64,000 nt of DNA from Pseudomonas sp. B28(2017) (GCF_002113025.1 NZ_NEJH01000003.1:372001-436000), one strand, 5' to 3'. Positions 9,150 to 18,111 are shown, numbered from the stretch's first letter. Translations and numbers: made by a program. The notes: generated by a model from the letters alone, not told the origin.

Positions 9150-9952
9150 TCGCGGAGCAACCTCCACGCCTGTTGCGCGGGATTCCGCTGGCGGTGCGCA
9201 AGCTGCAAAAAAACTTTGGTGCGCGGCAGGTGCTGCGTGAGATTGACCTGCACATTCCGGCCGGCCAGTTTGTCGCCGTGGTGGGCCGCAGTGGTTGCGG
9301 TAAAAGTACCTTGCTGCGCTTGCTCGCCGGTCTCGACCAGCCAACGGGCGGTGAATTGCTGGCCGGTGCCGCGCCACTGAGTGAGGCGCGGGAGGACACG
9401 CGGCTGATGTTCCAGGAAGCGCGATTGCTGCCCTGGAAAAAGATCATCGACAACGTCGGTCTTGGCCTCAAGGGCAACTGGAAGCCGCAAGCGTTGCAAG
9501 CCCTGGAAGCGGTGGGCCTGGCCGATCGCGCCGATGAGTGGCCGGCCGCGCTGTCCGGTGGACAGAAACAACGCGTGGCGTTGGCTCGTGCATTGATTCA
9601 TCAGCCGCGCCTGCTGTTGCTCGACGAACCCCTGGGCGCGCTGGATGCCCTGACCCGAATTGAAATGCAGCAACTGATCGAACGGCTCTGGCAGCAGCAT
9701 GGCTTCACCGTGTTGTTGGTCACCCACGACGTCAGCGAAGCGGTGGCGATAGCCGATCGGGTGATCCTGATCGAAGAGGGCGAAGTCGGTCTCGACCTGC
9801 ACGTCGAACTGCCGCGCCCCCGGGTCCGTGGCTCCCATCGGCTGGCGGCGCTGGAAACCGAAGTGCTCAATCGCGTGCTGGCGCTGCCCGGCCAGCCGCC
9901 GGAACCGGAACCTGTTTCACCCTTGCCTACGCAATTGCGTTGGGCTCAATAA
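9146..9952 (+). CDS. ssuB: Sulfonate ABC transporter ATP-binding protein SsuB
   Basis: This ATPase drives sulfonate import through SsuC. The 268-residue form begins at the ATG at 9146, which overlaps the ssuC stop and has GGAGGT just before it; an in-frame ATG at 9098 lies inside ssuC and is unlikely. It has Walker A GRSGCGKS (47-54), the signature [15 protein letters not shown], Walker [13 protein letters not shown] and a switch histidine in [10 protein letters not shown]. The C-terminal tail is short, as in other SsuB proteins. Confidence 0.95.
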   Translation: MIAEQPPRLLRGIPLAVRKLQKNFGARQVLREIDLHIPAGQFVAVVGRSGCGKSTLLRLLAGLDQPTGGELLAGAAPLSEAREDTRLMFQEARLLPWKKIIDNVGLGLKGNWKPQALQALEAVGLADRADEWPAALSGGQKQRVALARALIHQPRLLLLDEPLGALDALTRIEMQQLIERLWQQHGFTVLLVTHDVSEAVAIADRVILIEEGEVGLDLHVELPRPRVRGSHRLAALETEVLNRVLALPGQPPEPEPVSPLPTQLRWAQ

Positions 9953-9985
9953 CTCAAGTCTTATCCCACGACAGGAATCAACATC

Positions 9986-10201
9986 ATGACGATCAAAGCC
10001 ATCAACGTTCGTAACCAGTTCAAAGGCTCCATCAAGGAAATCGTCCTCGGCGACGTGCTCTCGGAAATCGACGTGCAGACCGCGTCCGGCATCGTCACTT
10101 CGGTGATCACCACTCGTTCGGTGAAAGAGCTGGAACTGGCGGTCGGCAGTGAAGTGATCGCGTTCGTGAAATCCACCGAGGTGTCGATCGCCAAGTTGTA
10201 A
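9986..10201 (+). CDS. ssuF: Molybdopterin-binding TOBE protein SsuF
   Basis: This is a 71-residue single-domain TOBE/Mop protein (INVRNQFKGSIKEIVLGDVLSEIDV, then SVKELELAVGSEVIAFVKSTEVSIAKL). SsuF is the last gene of the ssu operon in P. putida, where it is reported to be needed for growth on sulfonates. Members of this fold bind molybdate or other oxyanions. It lies 33 bases after ssuB and directly before the operon terminator. The exact ligand is unknown. Confidence 0.9.
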   Translation: MTIKAINVRNQFKGSIKEIVLGDVLSEIDVQTASGIVTSVITTRSVKELELAVGSEVIAFVKSTEVSIAKL

Positions 10202-10219
10202 GCCGTGCGTGCAAACAAC

Positions 10220-10253
10220 AACCCCGAAGGGTTTGAGCCCTTCGGGGTTTTTT
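10220..10253 (+). terminator. ssu operon terminator
   Basis: AACCCCGAAGGG (10220-10231) pairs with CCCTTCGGGGTT (10238-10249) and is followed by T residues. Confidence 0.9.
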
Positions 10254-10301
10254 GTGTGCGGAGGACGGTCGTCCTTAGCATAACTGTAAACACAAACCAT
10301 C

Positions 10302-10550
10302 TTGCCGAGCTTTGGAAATAAAACCCGGCTATGCGAGGGTTCGAGTAATTATATTTCTTTCAAGATGGTTTCCGGCGATATTGTTTTTTACGGTAATAAT
10401 TCGACTTTGCATGCCCGGACTCCTTTTGTAAGTAGCCCGAACAAAGTGACTAACAGATTGTTGCATCGAGTGTGGATAAATCCTCATGAACATCGATCCT
10501 TTCCCAAAGATTTTGCCAAGTATAGATTTGGATACGACGACCAGATCTGA
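10302..10550 (+). pseudogene. C-terminal fragment of a TfdA/clavaminate-synthase-like dioxygenase
   Basis: The translation from about 10365 reads as the C-terminus of an Fe(II)/2-oxoglutarate dioxygenase of the TauD/TfdA superfamily: SGDIVFYGNNSTLHARTPF, with the distal metal histidine in LHARTPF, then NRLLHRVWINP with the 2OG-binding arginine region. The HxD motif and the whole N-terminal two-thirds are absent. The sequence immediately upstream is the ssu terminator region, so the gene is broken at its 5' side. The first frame codons (TTG at 10302) are probably not an original start. Base composition is clearly more AT-rich than the ssu genes, as in the kinase gene that follows. Confidence 0.6.
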
Positions 10551-10591
10551 TATGTTCCCTGCTTTCCGTAAGGCATATATACAGGAAGGAT

Positions 10592-11545
10592 ATGGCTACG
10601 AAACAGGATGCAAAGGCGCATTGGCGACTCAACCGTGGGTATCGAGAATTTGGTCGTGAGCAATGGTCTTCATTTCGGGACGACGCAGCGATGAATCTCT
10701 CGCCCGTGGAAATGAATGCACTGATTAGTCCTACTCAGCCGATGACAGCGGATGATGTAATAAAGATATTGCTTCCTTTGTGTCGACTACTGAGTCTTCA
10801 CCGCGCGTCAGCGCGGTCTGTTTCTCAGGTACAGGCCGAATTTCTTGGCACCCCATCGTGGAAGGTTCCGTATATTATCGGCATATCCGGCAGTGTCGCG
10901 GTCGGCAAAAGCAGCTTTGCCAGAGTGTTATCGGCACTCTTGTCATCCTCGCCTGGTTCACCCGTTGTGCAGTTGGTCACCACGGATTCCTTTCTCTACC
11001 CCCTTGCAACACTCGAGAAGGAAAACCTTTTACATAGAAAAGGCTTTCCCGAGTCGTACGATAAATTGCTACTTCTTGATTTTCTTCTCTCTGTACGCAA
11101 TGAAGCAAAGGATGTTCAGATCCCGATATATTCTCATGTCCGCTATGACATCCTTCCAGACAAGAAACAGTTGATACAGTCCCCCGATATCATAGTGTTG
11201 GAGGGGTTGAATGTACTGGAAGAGGATAAATTGCAAGGGTTAAGTGTTTTGGACTTTATAGACTTCTCTATCTATATTGATGCTTCGGTAGGCGCTATCA
11301 AAAGATGGTATCTCGAACGATTTGTCTATTTGAAGAACACTGCGTTTCAGTCTTCTGAGTCATATTTTAATAAGTTCAAGCACTTGTCGGATGCCGAGGC
11401 TGTTTCAATGGCGTCCAATACTTGGGATCGAGTCAATCTGATAAATCTTCTCGAAAATATCCTTCCCACGCGAGACAAGGCAAGCGTGGTTATCAACAAA
11501 TCAGCTGACCATTCTATCGACAAGATTTTGCTTCGGGTTATTTAA
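10592..11545 (+). CDS. coaA: Type I pantothenate kinase (CoaA-like)
   Basis: This enzyme would phosphorylate pantothenate, the first step of coenzyme A synthesis. The 317-residue length matches E. coli CoaA. It has the P-loop GSVAVGKS (100-107), LVTTDSFLYP, YSHVRYDI, VLEGLNVL, RWYLERFVYLKNTAFQ and NLLENILPTRDKASVVINKSADH, all in the CoaA order. The RBS AGGAAGG precedes the ATG. Codon use and GC content are lower than in the neighbours, which suggests transfer. From general knowledge, pseudomonads normally rely on a type III kinase (CoaX), so this would be an extra enzyme. It directly follows the dioxygenase fragment and runs convergently into the TetR gene. Confidence 0.85.
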   Translation: MATKQDAKAHWRLNRGYREFGREQWSSFRDDAAMNLSPVEMNALISPTQPMTADDVIKILLPLCRLLSLHRASARSVSQVQAEFLGTPSWKVPYIIGISGSVAVGKSSFARVLSALLSSSPGSPVVQLVTTDSFLYPLATLEKENLLHRKGFPESYDKLLLLDFLLSVRNEAKDVQIPIYSHVRYDILPDKKQLIQSPDIIVLEGLNVLEEDKLQGLSVLDFIDFSIYIDASVGAIKRWYLERFVYLKNTAFQSSESYFNKFKHLSDAEAVSMASNTWDRVNLINLLENILPTRDKASVVINKSADHSIDKILLRVI

Positions 11546-11577
11546 GACGATGGTCTGCACGGACAAGAGTTGGGAGA

Positions 11578-12216
11578 TCAGTTCGTGACAGGCCGTTTGG
11601 GCAAATACGGCGGCAAATACAACCCGATGTAAGCATCAAACACCCGCATCCCTTCCTCGGCCATGCGCGGTGTAATCTGCCCGTGCTGCTGCACCGAGCG
11701 CGCATACACCCGGTCACCCAGTTCCATGGCCAGGGCGAACACATCGACATCGCTCGGCAATGTCGGCAGTTCGAAGTGATGGTCGAACAGCTTGTGCATC
11801 AGGTCGCCCAGTTCGATGTCGTGCTGGCGGTCGGCCTGGGTGACTTCGGTCAAGCCGTGCTGGGCCAGGATGAGTTGGCGGGCGGCGGCGTCCTCTGCGT
11901 AGATGTCCAGCATGCGTTGTTCTACCAGTCGCGACAGATCGCGCCAGCCGTTCAAGGCATGGTGATCGATGGGGGCTTGCAGGCAGGCGCGGAAGGCGGC
12001 GTGGACATCGGCGGTCAAGGCTTCAAGCAGGGCCGGCACGCTGGCGAAGAAGTGGTAGACCGAGGAGGGCGGTATCTCGGCGCGCTCGGCGACGCTGTAG
12101 ATCGACAGACTGGCCACACCCTCGGCAGCCAACAGCGTGCGGGCCGCATCGAGTATCGAATCGATCCGGGCCTGGCTGCGTGCGCGGGGTTTGCGGGGGG
12201 TGGCTACGCGTGTCAT
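11578..12216 (-). CDS. TetR-family transcriptional regulator
   Basis: This 212-residue DNA-binding repressor candidate has a helix-turn-helix in the N-terminal 60 residues (RIDSILDAARTLLAAEGVAS, then SVAERAEIPPSSVYHFF), as in TetR proteins, with a divergent helical ligand domain after it. The start at 12216 has AGGAG upstream; a longer frame to 12294 is possible but lacks such a site. Its target is unknown. The divergent or upstream neighbour is the carbonic anhydrase gene, read in the same direction and starting at 13060. It converges with the pantothenate kinase gene. Confidence 0.85.
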   Translation of the reverse strand: MTRVATPRKPRARSQARIDSILDAARTLLAAEGVASLSIYSVAERAEIPPSSVYHFFASVPALLEALTADVHAAFRACLQAPIDHHALNGWRDLSRLVEQRMLDIYAEDAAARQLILAQHGLTEVTQADRQHDIELGDLMHKLFDHHFELPTLPSDVDVFALAMELGDRVYARSVQQHGQITPRMAEEGMRVFDAYIGLYLPPYLPKRPVTN

Positions 12217-12307
12217 TGGAGTCTCCTGCGGGGCAGCGGGCATTGTACGAGGCAGGTGGCACCTTGTCTGTATGGGCTCCGCTGCCCGAATCAACTGTCA
12301 GGACTGT

Positions 12308-13060
12308 TTAGCCGCCGACGTGCACACTCCGACCGTTCAAGGGTTGAACTGGGCGTGCATTCATCGGATAGAGCGCCTGGAAAGCCTCCAATTGCGCGCG
12401 GGAAATTTCCAATGGAGTGGTCAGCACATTCCAGCGCACGCCTTCGGTACAGGGAGGTGTTGTCAGGGAGCCCATGTAGGAATAGGCGTTGTGGTTTGCA
12501 GGTAATAGCTGCGCAACGTTCATCGCTTCCAGGTTCGCAGCGCCGCCTGTATTTTTTGGCATGGCTGCCAGGATTGGCTCCAGGGTCGGGTTGTGTGCAC
12601 CCTCTTCAAACAGCAAGGCCACCACGGCCAGTTCGCCTGCAGCATTGCGGTGAACCAGATGCGCGTCCAGAGGATAGGTGCGCCCCTGGATCATTTCTTC
12701 ACTTGGCGTATGAAAATGCATTTGCACGAATGAGTACTGACCGGATTCCAGGGTGATGCCTCCGGCATCGACCGGCGTTACCTGAATTGTGTGGCCGTTG
12801 TTCGACACAGTGGCTTTGCTTGGCTGATAAGCAACGTTCAATATCTTGGCGTCAGTCTTGACCGCGTCACGAATATCGATGGGCGACTGTGTTTGGCCAG
12901 ACGAGCAGAGGCTGTACTCGCTCTTCAGTTCACCCCAGTTTTGTGGACCGGTGGGGGCGGAGTAACTCCATGGGGTCGTGTCGCCGGCGGTTGCCCAGGC
13001 GGTCGAGCACAAACCGGCGACGGTCAGAGTCATGGCTGTACCCAATAGCTGTTTTTTCAT
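12308..13060 (-). CDS. cah: Periplasmic alpha-carbonic anhydrase
   Basis: It interconverts carbon dioxide and bicarbonate in the periplasm. The 250-residue protein has a signal peptide (cleavage likely after AWA, residue 23), QSPIDI (59-64), zinc ligands His115, His117 and His134 within QMHFHTPSEE and LDAHLVH, and the substrate-pocket motif SLTTPPCTEGV. Cys52 and Cys204 are placed to form the conserved disulfide. It is complete for the alpha class. It stands alone upstream of the TetR gene in the same orientation, 91 bases away. Confidence 0.93.
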   Translation of the reverse strand: MKKQLLGTAMTLTVAGLCSTAWATAGDTTPWSYSAPTGPQNWGELKSEYSLCSSGQTQSPIDIRDAVKTDAKILNVAYQPSKATVSNNGHTIQVTPVDAGGITLESGQYSFVQMHFHTPSEEMIQGRTYPLDAHLVHRNAAGELAVVALLFEEGAHNPTLEPILAAMPKNTGGAANLEAMNVAQLLPANHNAYSYMGSLTTPPCTEGVRWNVLTTPLEISRAQLEAFQALYPMNARPVQPLNGRSVHVGG

Positions 13061-13212
13061 GTTTGTTCTCGTGCGTAGTCAGGAAAGCGGGAAGAGTCCC
13101 GGTGTCCGGAGTGTGAGGTGGTGGTCAGGGTGCAGATGTCGTCAGGGTCTGACGAATCCGTAGGTATTTTCCTTGGTTTTTGGTCGTAAGCATTCCATAA
13201 CAAATCGCGAGC

Positions 13213-13252
13213 AAAAAAAACGCCGCAGGCTGTGAGGCCGGCGGCGTTTTTC
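13213..13252. terminator. Terminator between spuI and the carbonic anhydrase gene
   Basis: AAAACGCCGC (13217-13226) pairs with GCGGCGTTTT (13241-13250). A-rich and T-rich flanks allow action in both directions, but it chiefly serves the leftward spuI transcript that ends at 13264. Confidence 0.75.
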
Positions 13253-13263
13253 ACTGCAACCGC

Positions 13264-14640
13264 TTACACGGTATGCAGATACCAGTTGTACTCGAGGTCG
13301 GAGATGGAGTGTTCGAACTCCTCCAGCTCGCTCTCTTTACAGGCCACGAAGATATCGATGTATTTCGGATCGATGTACTTGGCCATGACTTCGCTGTCGT
13401 CCAGCTCGCGCAGGGCATCGCGCAGGTTGTTCGGCAGGCTCTGCTCGTTCTGCTCGTAGCTGTTGCCTTCGACCGGAGCACCCGGTTCGATCTTGTTGAC
13501 CAGGCCGTGGTGTACGCCTGCCAGGACCGAAGCCATCAGCAGGTACGGGTTGGCATCGGCGCCGGCCACGCGGTGCTCCAGACGCACGGCGTCGGCGGAG
13601 CCGGTTGGAACGCGCAGGGCCACGGTGCGGTTGTCCAGGCCCCAGCTTGGCGAGTTCGGCACATAGAACTGTGCGCCGAAACGACGGTACGAGTTGACGT
13701 TCGGGCAGAGGAAAGCCATCTGCGCCGGCAGGGTCTCGAGCACACCGCCGATCGCGTGACGCAGTGCGGCGTTCTGCTCGGGATCCTCGCTGGCAAAAAT
13801 GTTCTTGCCATCTTTATCGAGAATCGAGATATGGACGTGCAGACCATTACCCGCCTGGCCTGGATACGGCTTGGCCATGAAGGTGGTGTCCATCTCATGG
13901 TCGTAGGCGATGTTCTTGATCAGACGCTTGAGCAGGACCGCGTAGTCGCAGGCCTTGATCGGGTCAGCCACATGGTGCAGGTTCACTTCGAACTGCGCCG
14001 GGGCACTTTCCTTGACGATGGCGTCGGCCGGAATACCTTGCTCTTTGGCACCTTCCAGAATGTCCTGGAGGCAGTCGACGTATTCGTCGAGGTCGTCGAT
14101 CAGGTAGACCTGTGTCGAGTGCGGACGCTTGCCGGAAACCGGCGAGCGAGGTGGTTGTGGACGACCGTTCACGTTCTCCTGGTCGATCAGGTAGAACTCC
14201 AGTTCGAACGCGGCGCAGATGGTCAGGCCCATTTCGTCGAACTTGCGCACCACATTGGCCAGCACTTCCCGCGGGTCGGCGAAGAATGGCTCACCTTCGA
14301 GTTCGTGCATGGTCATCAGCAGTTGCGCGGTCGGGCGCTTCTGCCATGGCTCGTTGCACAGGGTATCGGGGATTGGATAGCAGATTCGATCGGCGTCGCC
14401 GATGTCCAGGCCCAGGCCGGTGCTTTCCACCGTGGAGCCGTTGATATCCAGGGCAAATAGAGAGGCCGGCAGGTTGATGCCTTTCTCGTAAACCTTGTGG
14501 AGGCTGGTGCGTTCGATGCGCTTGCCGCGCACCACACCATTCATATCCGCAATCAGAAGGTCGACGTACAGAACCTCAGGATGTTCCTTAAGGAACGCGT
14601 TCGCTTCGTTAAGCTGAACGGCACGCGGGGGTACCGACAT
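13264..14640 (-). CDS. spuI: Glutamine synthetase-like gamma-glutamylpolyamine synthetase SpuI
   Basis: This type of enzyme ligates glutamate to putrescine or other polyamines with ATP, opening the gamma-glutamyl route of polyamine breakdown. The 458 residues hold the beta-grasp and catalytic domains of the glutamine synthetase fold: MNGVVRGKRIER, ICAAFELEFYLID, MAKPYPGQAGNGLHVHIS, CPNVNSYRRFGAQFYVPNSPSWG and LEHRVAGADANPYLL. It is divergent from the spu operon, as spuI is in P. aeruginosa. A true GlnA is unlikely, because the sequence follows the PuuA/SpuI type and a second copy (spuB) lies next door. Confidence 0.85.
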   Translation of the reverse strand: MSVPPRAVQLNEANAFLKEHPEVLYVDLLIADMNGVVRGKRIERTSLHKVYEKGINLPASLFALDINGSTVESTGLGLDIGDADRICYPIPDTLCNEPWQKRPTAQLLMTMHELEGEPFFADPREVLANVVRKFDEMGLTICAAFELEFYLIDQENVNGRPQPPRSPVSGKRPHSTQVYLIDDLDEYVDCLQDILEGAKEQGIPADAIVKESAPAQFEVNLHHVADPIKACDYAVLLKRLIKNIAYDHEMDTTFMAKPYPGQAGNGLHVHISILDKDGKNIFASEDPEQNAALRHAIGGVLETLPAQMAFLCPNVNSYRRFGAQFYVPNSPSWGLDNRTVALRVPTGSADAVRLEHRVAGADANPYLLMASVLAGVHHGLVNKIEPGAPVEGNSYEQNEQSLPNNLRDALRELDDSEVMAKYIDPKYIDIFVACKESELEEFEHSISDLEYNWYLHTV

Positions 14641-14850
14641 GATGCAACACCTTTGTTGTTAAAAATATCAATCATTGATCTTTTCAGATTCCAGTCAACC
14701 CGAACGGCATGCCGAAGTCAAGCGAGGCCTTTTTTGCCCTAAAAAAGCGCTCGTGTGGCTTTTTTGAGGCACTTTAGGGCGTTTTCAATCCGCTGGACGC
14801 GGCGGCGGCCGCGAGTTTGAGCGGGCCGTGTTGTATTTTTTACGGGGGTG

Positions 14851-14879
14851 TTGTGTAAAAAAATGAACAAGGCTAAGCT
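14851..14879 (+). promoter_or_regulatory. Candidate promoter for the spu operon
   Basis: TTGTGT (14851-14856) and TAAGCT (14874-14879) are 17 bases apart, 40 bases before the spuA start. The match to a sigma-70 promoter is modest. Confidence 0.3.
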
Positions 14880-14918
14880 CGAATCAAACCCATAACAGCA
14901 ATAATACCGGGGTGCTTC

Positions 14919-15278
14919 ATGTCTCGCCTGCCGATAATCGGCGTCACCGACTGCTCAAGACAGCTCGGTCGGCATGCTTGCCACGAAAGTGGCGACACGT
15001 ACGTCCGCGCCATGGCCTCGATCGTTGCAGGCCTGCCGGTGATTCTCCCATCCCTGACAGAGCGCCTGTCCCCGTCCGTTATTCTGGACGGTCGCGGTGG
15101 CACCCCCATTACGGTTACTCCATTCAATATAGAACCGATTCACAATAGCGGCCTGACCATCGTTCAGGGTACCGCTCGCGATTCTGCACGCCCGGCCTCT
15201 GCGGCAGTGTTGGCAAACACGATAATCTGCCGCAGGAACGCTCTACAACGCGACGCCGATGCGTCAATCAGCGCCTGA
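14919..15278 (+). pseudogene. spuA: Remnant of spuA (gamma-glutamyl-GABA hydrolase) with internal deletion
   Basis: The 119-residue frame starts like class I glutamine amidotransferase SpuA/PuuD (MSRLPIIGVTDCSRQLGRHA, SGDTYVRAM, GLPVILPSL), keeps a decayed form of the TGSPSNVEPHHY segment (TPFNIEPIHNSG) and of GTxHDPARD (GTARDSARP), then ends QRDADASISA. As I recall, a QRDADAS tail is the C-terminus of Pseudomonas SpuA. The roughly 130 residues that should hold the catalytic Cys, His and Glu are missing. The gene is therefore almost certainly inactive, though the frame is still open and it sits in its usual place, 38 bases before spuB. Confidence 0.7.
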
Positions 15279-15316
15279 CCTTAAAAAGGTCAGACAACTC
15301 AAGCCTAGAGGCATTT

Positions 15317-16675
15317 ATGAGTAACAACCTCGACCAGCTCACCGATTGGTTGAAAAACCACAAGATCACAGAAGTCGAATGCATGATCGCCGACTTGACC
15401 GGGATTACCCGGGGCAAGATTTCGCCGACCAACAAATTCATCGCCGAAAAAGGCATGCGCCTGCCAGAAAGCGTGCTGCTGCAGACCGTGACCGGCGATT
15501 ACGTCGAAGACGACATCTATTACGAACTGCTCGACCCGGCCGACATCGACATGATCTGCCGTCCCGACCAGAGTGCGGTGTACATGGTGCCGTGGGCCAT
15601 CGAGCCGACCGCCATCGTTATTCACGATACCTACGACAAGCAAGGCAACCCGATCGAGCTGTCGCCGCGCAACGTGCTCAAGAAAGTCCTGAAGCTCTAT
15701 GCCGACAAAGGCTGGCAGCCGATCGTGGCGCCGGAAATGGAGTTCTACCTGACCAAGCGCAGTGACGACCCTGACTACCCGCTGCAGCCGCCGATCGGCC
15801 GCTCCGGTCGCCCGGAAATCGGTCGTCAGTCGTTCTCCATTGAAGCAGCGAACGAATTCGATCCGCTGTTCGAAGACGTCTACGACTGGTGCGAACTGCA
15901 GGACCTGGACCTCGATACGCTGATCCACGAGGATGGCACCGCGCAGATGGAGATCAACTTCCGTCACGGCGATGCCCTGTCCCTGGCCGACCAGATCCTG
16001 GTGTTCAAGCGCACCATGCGCGAAGCTGCGCTCAAGCACGACGTGGCCGCGACTTTCATGGCCAAGCCGATGACCGGCGAGCCGGGCAGTGCCATGCACT
16101 TGCACCAGAGCATCATCGACATCGAGACTGGCAAGAACATCTTCTCCAACGACGACGGGACCATGAGCCAGTTGTTCCTGCACCACATCGGTGGCTTGCA
16201 GAAACTCATTCCCGAGCTGTTGCCGCTGTTCGCCCCGAACGTGAACTCGTTCCGCCGCTTCCTGCCGGACACTTCGGCGCCGGTGAACGTGGAGTGGGGC
16301 GAAGAAAACCGCACGGTGGGCCTGCGGGTACCGGATGCGGGGCCGCAAAATCGTCGGGTGGAAAACCGCCTGCCGGGCGCCGATGCCAACCCTTACCTGG
16401 CGATTGCCGCGAGCCTGCTCTGCGGTTACATCGGCATGGTCGAAGGCCTGAACCCGAGTGCGCCGGTGGTGGGGCGCGGCTATGAGCGCCGCAACCTGCG
16501 CCTGCCGCTAACCATCGAGGACGCGCTGGAACGCATGGAAAACAGCGCGACCATCGAGCGTTACCTGGGCAAAAATTTCATCACTGGCTACGTCGCGGTC
16601 AAGCGGGCCGAGCATGAAAACTTCAAGCGCGTCATCAGTTCGTGGGAAAGGGAATTCCTGCTCTTTGCCGTCTGA
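15317..16675 (+). CDS. spuB: Glutamine synthetase-like gamma-glutamylpolyamine synthetase SpuB
   Basis: This 452-residue paralogue of SpuI has the same fold and likely the same chemistry, ATP-dependent gamma-glutamylation of polyamines. Motifs include IADLTGITRGK, VAPEMEFYLTKR, EDGTAQMEINFRHGDAL, MAKPMTGEPGSAMHLHQS, FAPNVNSFRRF, ENRTVGLRVPDAGPQNRRVENRLPGADANPYL. Its C-terminal helix lacks the GlnA adenylylation context. It lies between the spuA remnant and spuC. With spuA broken here, the product would need a hydrolase made elsewhere in the genome if this route is used. Confidence 0.9.
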   Translation: MSNNLDQLTDWLKNHKITEVECMIADLTGITRGKISPTNKFIAEKGMRLPESVLLQTVTGDYVEDDIYYELLDPADIDMICRPDQSAVYMVPWAIEPTAIVIHDTYDKQGNPIELSPRNVLKKVLKLYADKGWQPIVAPEMEFYLTKRSDDPDYPLQPPIGRSGRPEIGRQSFSIEAANEFDPLFEDVYDWCELQDLDLDTLIHEDGTAQMEINFRHGDALSLADQILVFKRTMREAALKHDVAATFMAKPMTGEPGSAMHLHQSIIDIETGKNIFSNDDGTMSQLFLHHIGGLQKLIPELLPLFAPNVNSFRRFLPDTSAPVNVEWGEENRTVGLRVPDAGPQNRRVENRLPGADANPYLAIAASLLCGYIGMVEGLNPSAPVVGRGYERRNLRLPLTIEDALERMENSATIERYLGKNFITGYVAVKRAEHENFKRVISSWEREFLLFAV

Positions 16676-16683
16676 TACGCCGG

Positions 16684-16710
16684 GCGCCGCCGTTGCCTGG
16701 CGGCGCTTTC
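16684..16710 (+). other. Hairpin between spuB and spuC
   Basis: GCGCCGCC (16684-16691) and GGCGGCGC (16699-16706) form a strong stem followed by only three T residues. It may partly end or stabilise the spuB transcript before spuC. Confidence 0.4.
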
Positions 16711-16734
16711 ACCTGATTTTTCTAGGAGATTCGT

Positions 16735-18099
16735 ATGACCAGCAACAATCCGCAAACCCGTGAATGGCAAACCTTGAGCAGTGATCACCACCTGGCTCCG
16801 TTCAGCGACTTCAAACAGCTGAAAGAGAAAGGCCCACGGATCATCACCAACGCCAAGGGCGTTTACCTCTGGGACAGCGAAGGCAACAAGATCCTCGACG
16901 GTATGGCCGGCCTGTGGTGTGTCGCGATTGGTTATGGTCGCGATGAACTGGCTGATGCCGCCAGCAAACAGATGCGCGAGCTGCCTTACTACAACCTGTT
17001 CTTCCAGACGGCACACCCGCCGGTACTGGAGCTGGCCAAGGCCATCGCCGACATCGCGCCGCAAGGCATGAACCATGTGTTCTTCACCGGTTCCGGCTCT
17101 GAAGGCAACGACACCATGCTGCGCATGGTTCGTCACTACTGGGCGATCAAGGGCCAGCCGAACAAGAAAGTCATCATCAGCCGCAAGAACGGTTATCACG
17201 GCTCCACCGTGGCCGGCGCGAGCCTGGGTGGCATGACTTATATGCATGAGCAAGGCGACCTGCCGATCCCGGGCATCGTCCACATTGCCCAGCCGTACTG
17301 GTTCGGCGAAGGCGGCGACATGACCCCGGAAGAATTCGGTGTGTGGGCGGCCAATCAGCTGGAAGAGAAGATTCTGGAAGTCGGCGTGGACAACGTCGGT
17401 GCCTTTATTGCCGAGCCGATCCAGGGCGCCGGCGGCGTGATCATTCCGCCAGAGACGTACTGGCCGCGCATCAAGGAAATCCTCGCCAAGTACGACATCC
17501 TGTTCGTGGCTGACGAAGTGATTTGCGGTTTTGGGCGTACCGGCGAGTGGTTCGGTACCGATTTCTACGGCCTCAAGCCCGACATGATGACCATCGCCAA
17601 GGGCCTGACTTCGGGCTACATCCCGATGGGTGGCCTGATTGTGCGTGACGAAGTGGTGGACGTGCTCAATGAGGGCGGCGACTTCAACCACGGTTTCACC
17701 TACTCCGGGCACCCGGTGGCGGCGGCTGTGGGGCTGGAAAACATCCGTATCCTGCGCGACGAAAAGATTGTCGAGCGCGTGAAGTCCGAAACGGCACCGT
17801 ATTTGCAAAAGCGTCTGCGGGAACTGAACGATCACCCGCTGGTGGGTGAAGTTCGTGGGGTCGGGTTGTTGGGGGCCATCGAACTGGTCCGGGACAAGGC
17901 CACTCGCAAGCGTTACGAGGGCAAGGGCGTCGGCATGATCTGCCGTCAGTTCTGCTTCGACAATGGCCTGATCATGCGAGCAGTCGGCGACACCATGATC
18001 ATCGCTCCGCCACTGGTGATCACGCCGGCGGAAATCGATGAACTGGTGACCAAGGCTCGCAAGTGCCTTGACCTGACCCTGAGTGCATTGCAGGGCTAA
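16735..18099 (+). CDS. spuC: Putrescine/polyamine:pyruvate aminotransferase SpuC
   Basis: SpuC is a PLP-dependent class III aminotransferase that moves an amino group from putrescine or related polyamines to pyruvate. The 454 residues contain GLWCVAIGYGRDELADAA, FFTGSGSEGNDTMLRM, Asp260 in LFVADEVICGFGRTG and the PLP lysine Lys289 in MTIAKGLTSGYIPMGG. It follows spuB by 59 bases with the RBS AGGAG. It is the direct transamination route for polyamines and is intact, which matters because the spuA step is lost. Confidence 0.95.
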   Translation: MTSNNPQTREWQTLSSDHHLAPFSDFKQLKEKGPRIITNAKGVYLWDSEGNKILDGMAGLWCVAIGYGRDELADAASKQMRELPYYNLFFQTAHPPVLELAKAIADIAPQGMNHVFFTGSGSEGNDTMLRMVRHYWAIKGQPNKKVIISRKNGYHGSTVAGASLGGMTYMHEQGDLPIPGIVHIAQPYWFGEGGDMTPEEFGVWAANQLEEKILEVGVDNVGAFIAEPIQGAGGVIIPPETYWPRIKEILAKYDILFVADEVICGFGRTGEWFGTDFYGLKPDMMTIAKGLTSGYIPMGGLIVRDEVVDVLNEGGDFNHGFTYSGHPVAAAVGLENIRILRDEKIVERVKSETAPYLQKRLRELNDHPLVGEVRGVGLLGAIELVRDKATRKRYEGKGVGMICRQFCFDNGLIMRAVGDTMIIAPPLVITPAEIDELVTKARKCLDLTLSALQG

Positions 18100-18111
18100 G
18101 TGCTAGGCTCA

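Noticed and set aside
7134..9377. Long open frame of 747 codons on the minus strand across ssuD and ssuC
   Set aside because: It is antisense to three well-recognised genes, is low in complexity, and has no RBS. GC-rich codon use leaves such frames open.
15317..16675. spuB as the housekeeping glutamine synthetase glnA
   Set aside because: The operon context and PuuA/SpuI-like sequence point to gamma-glutamylpolyamine synthesis, and a second similar copy lies next to it.
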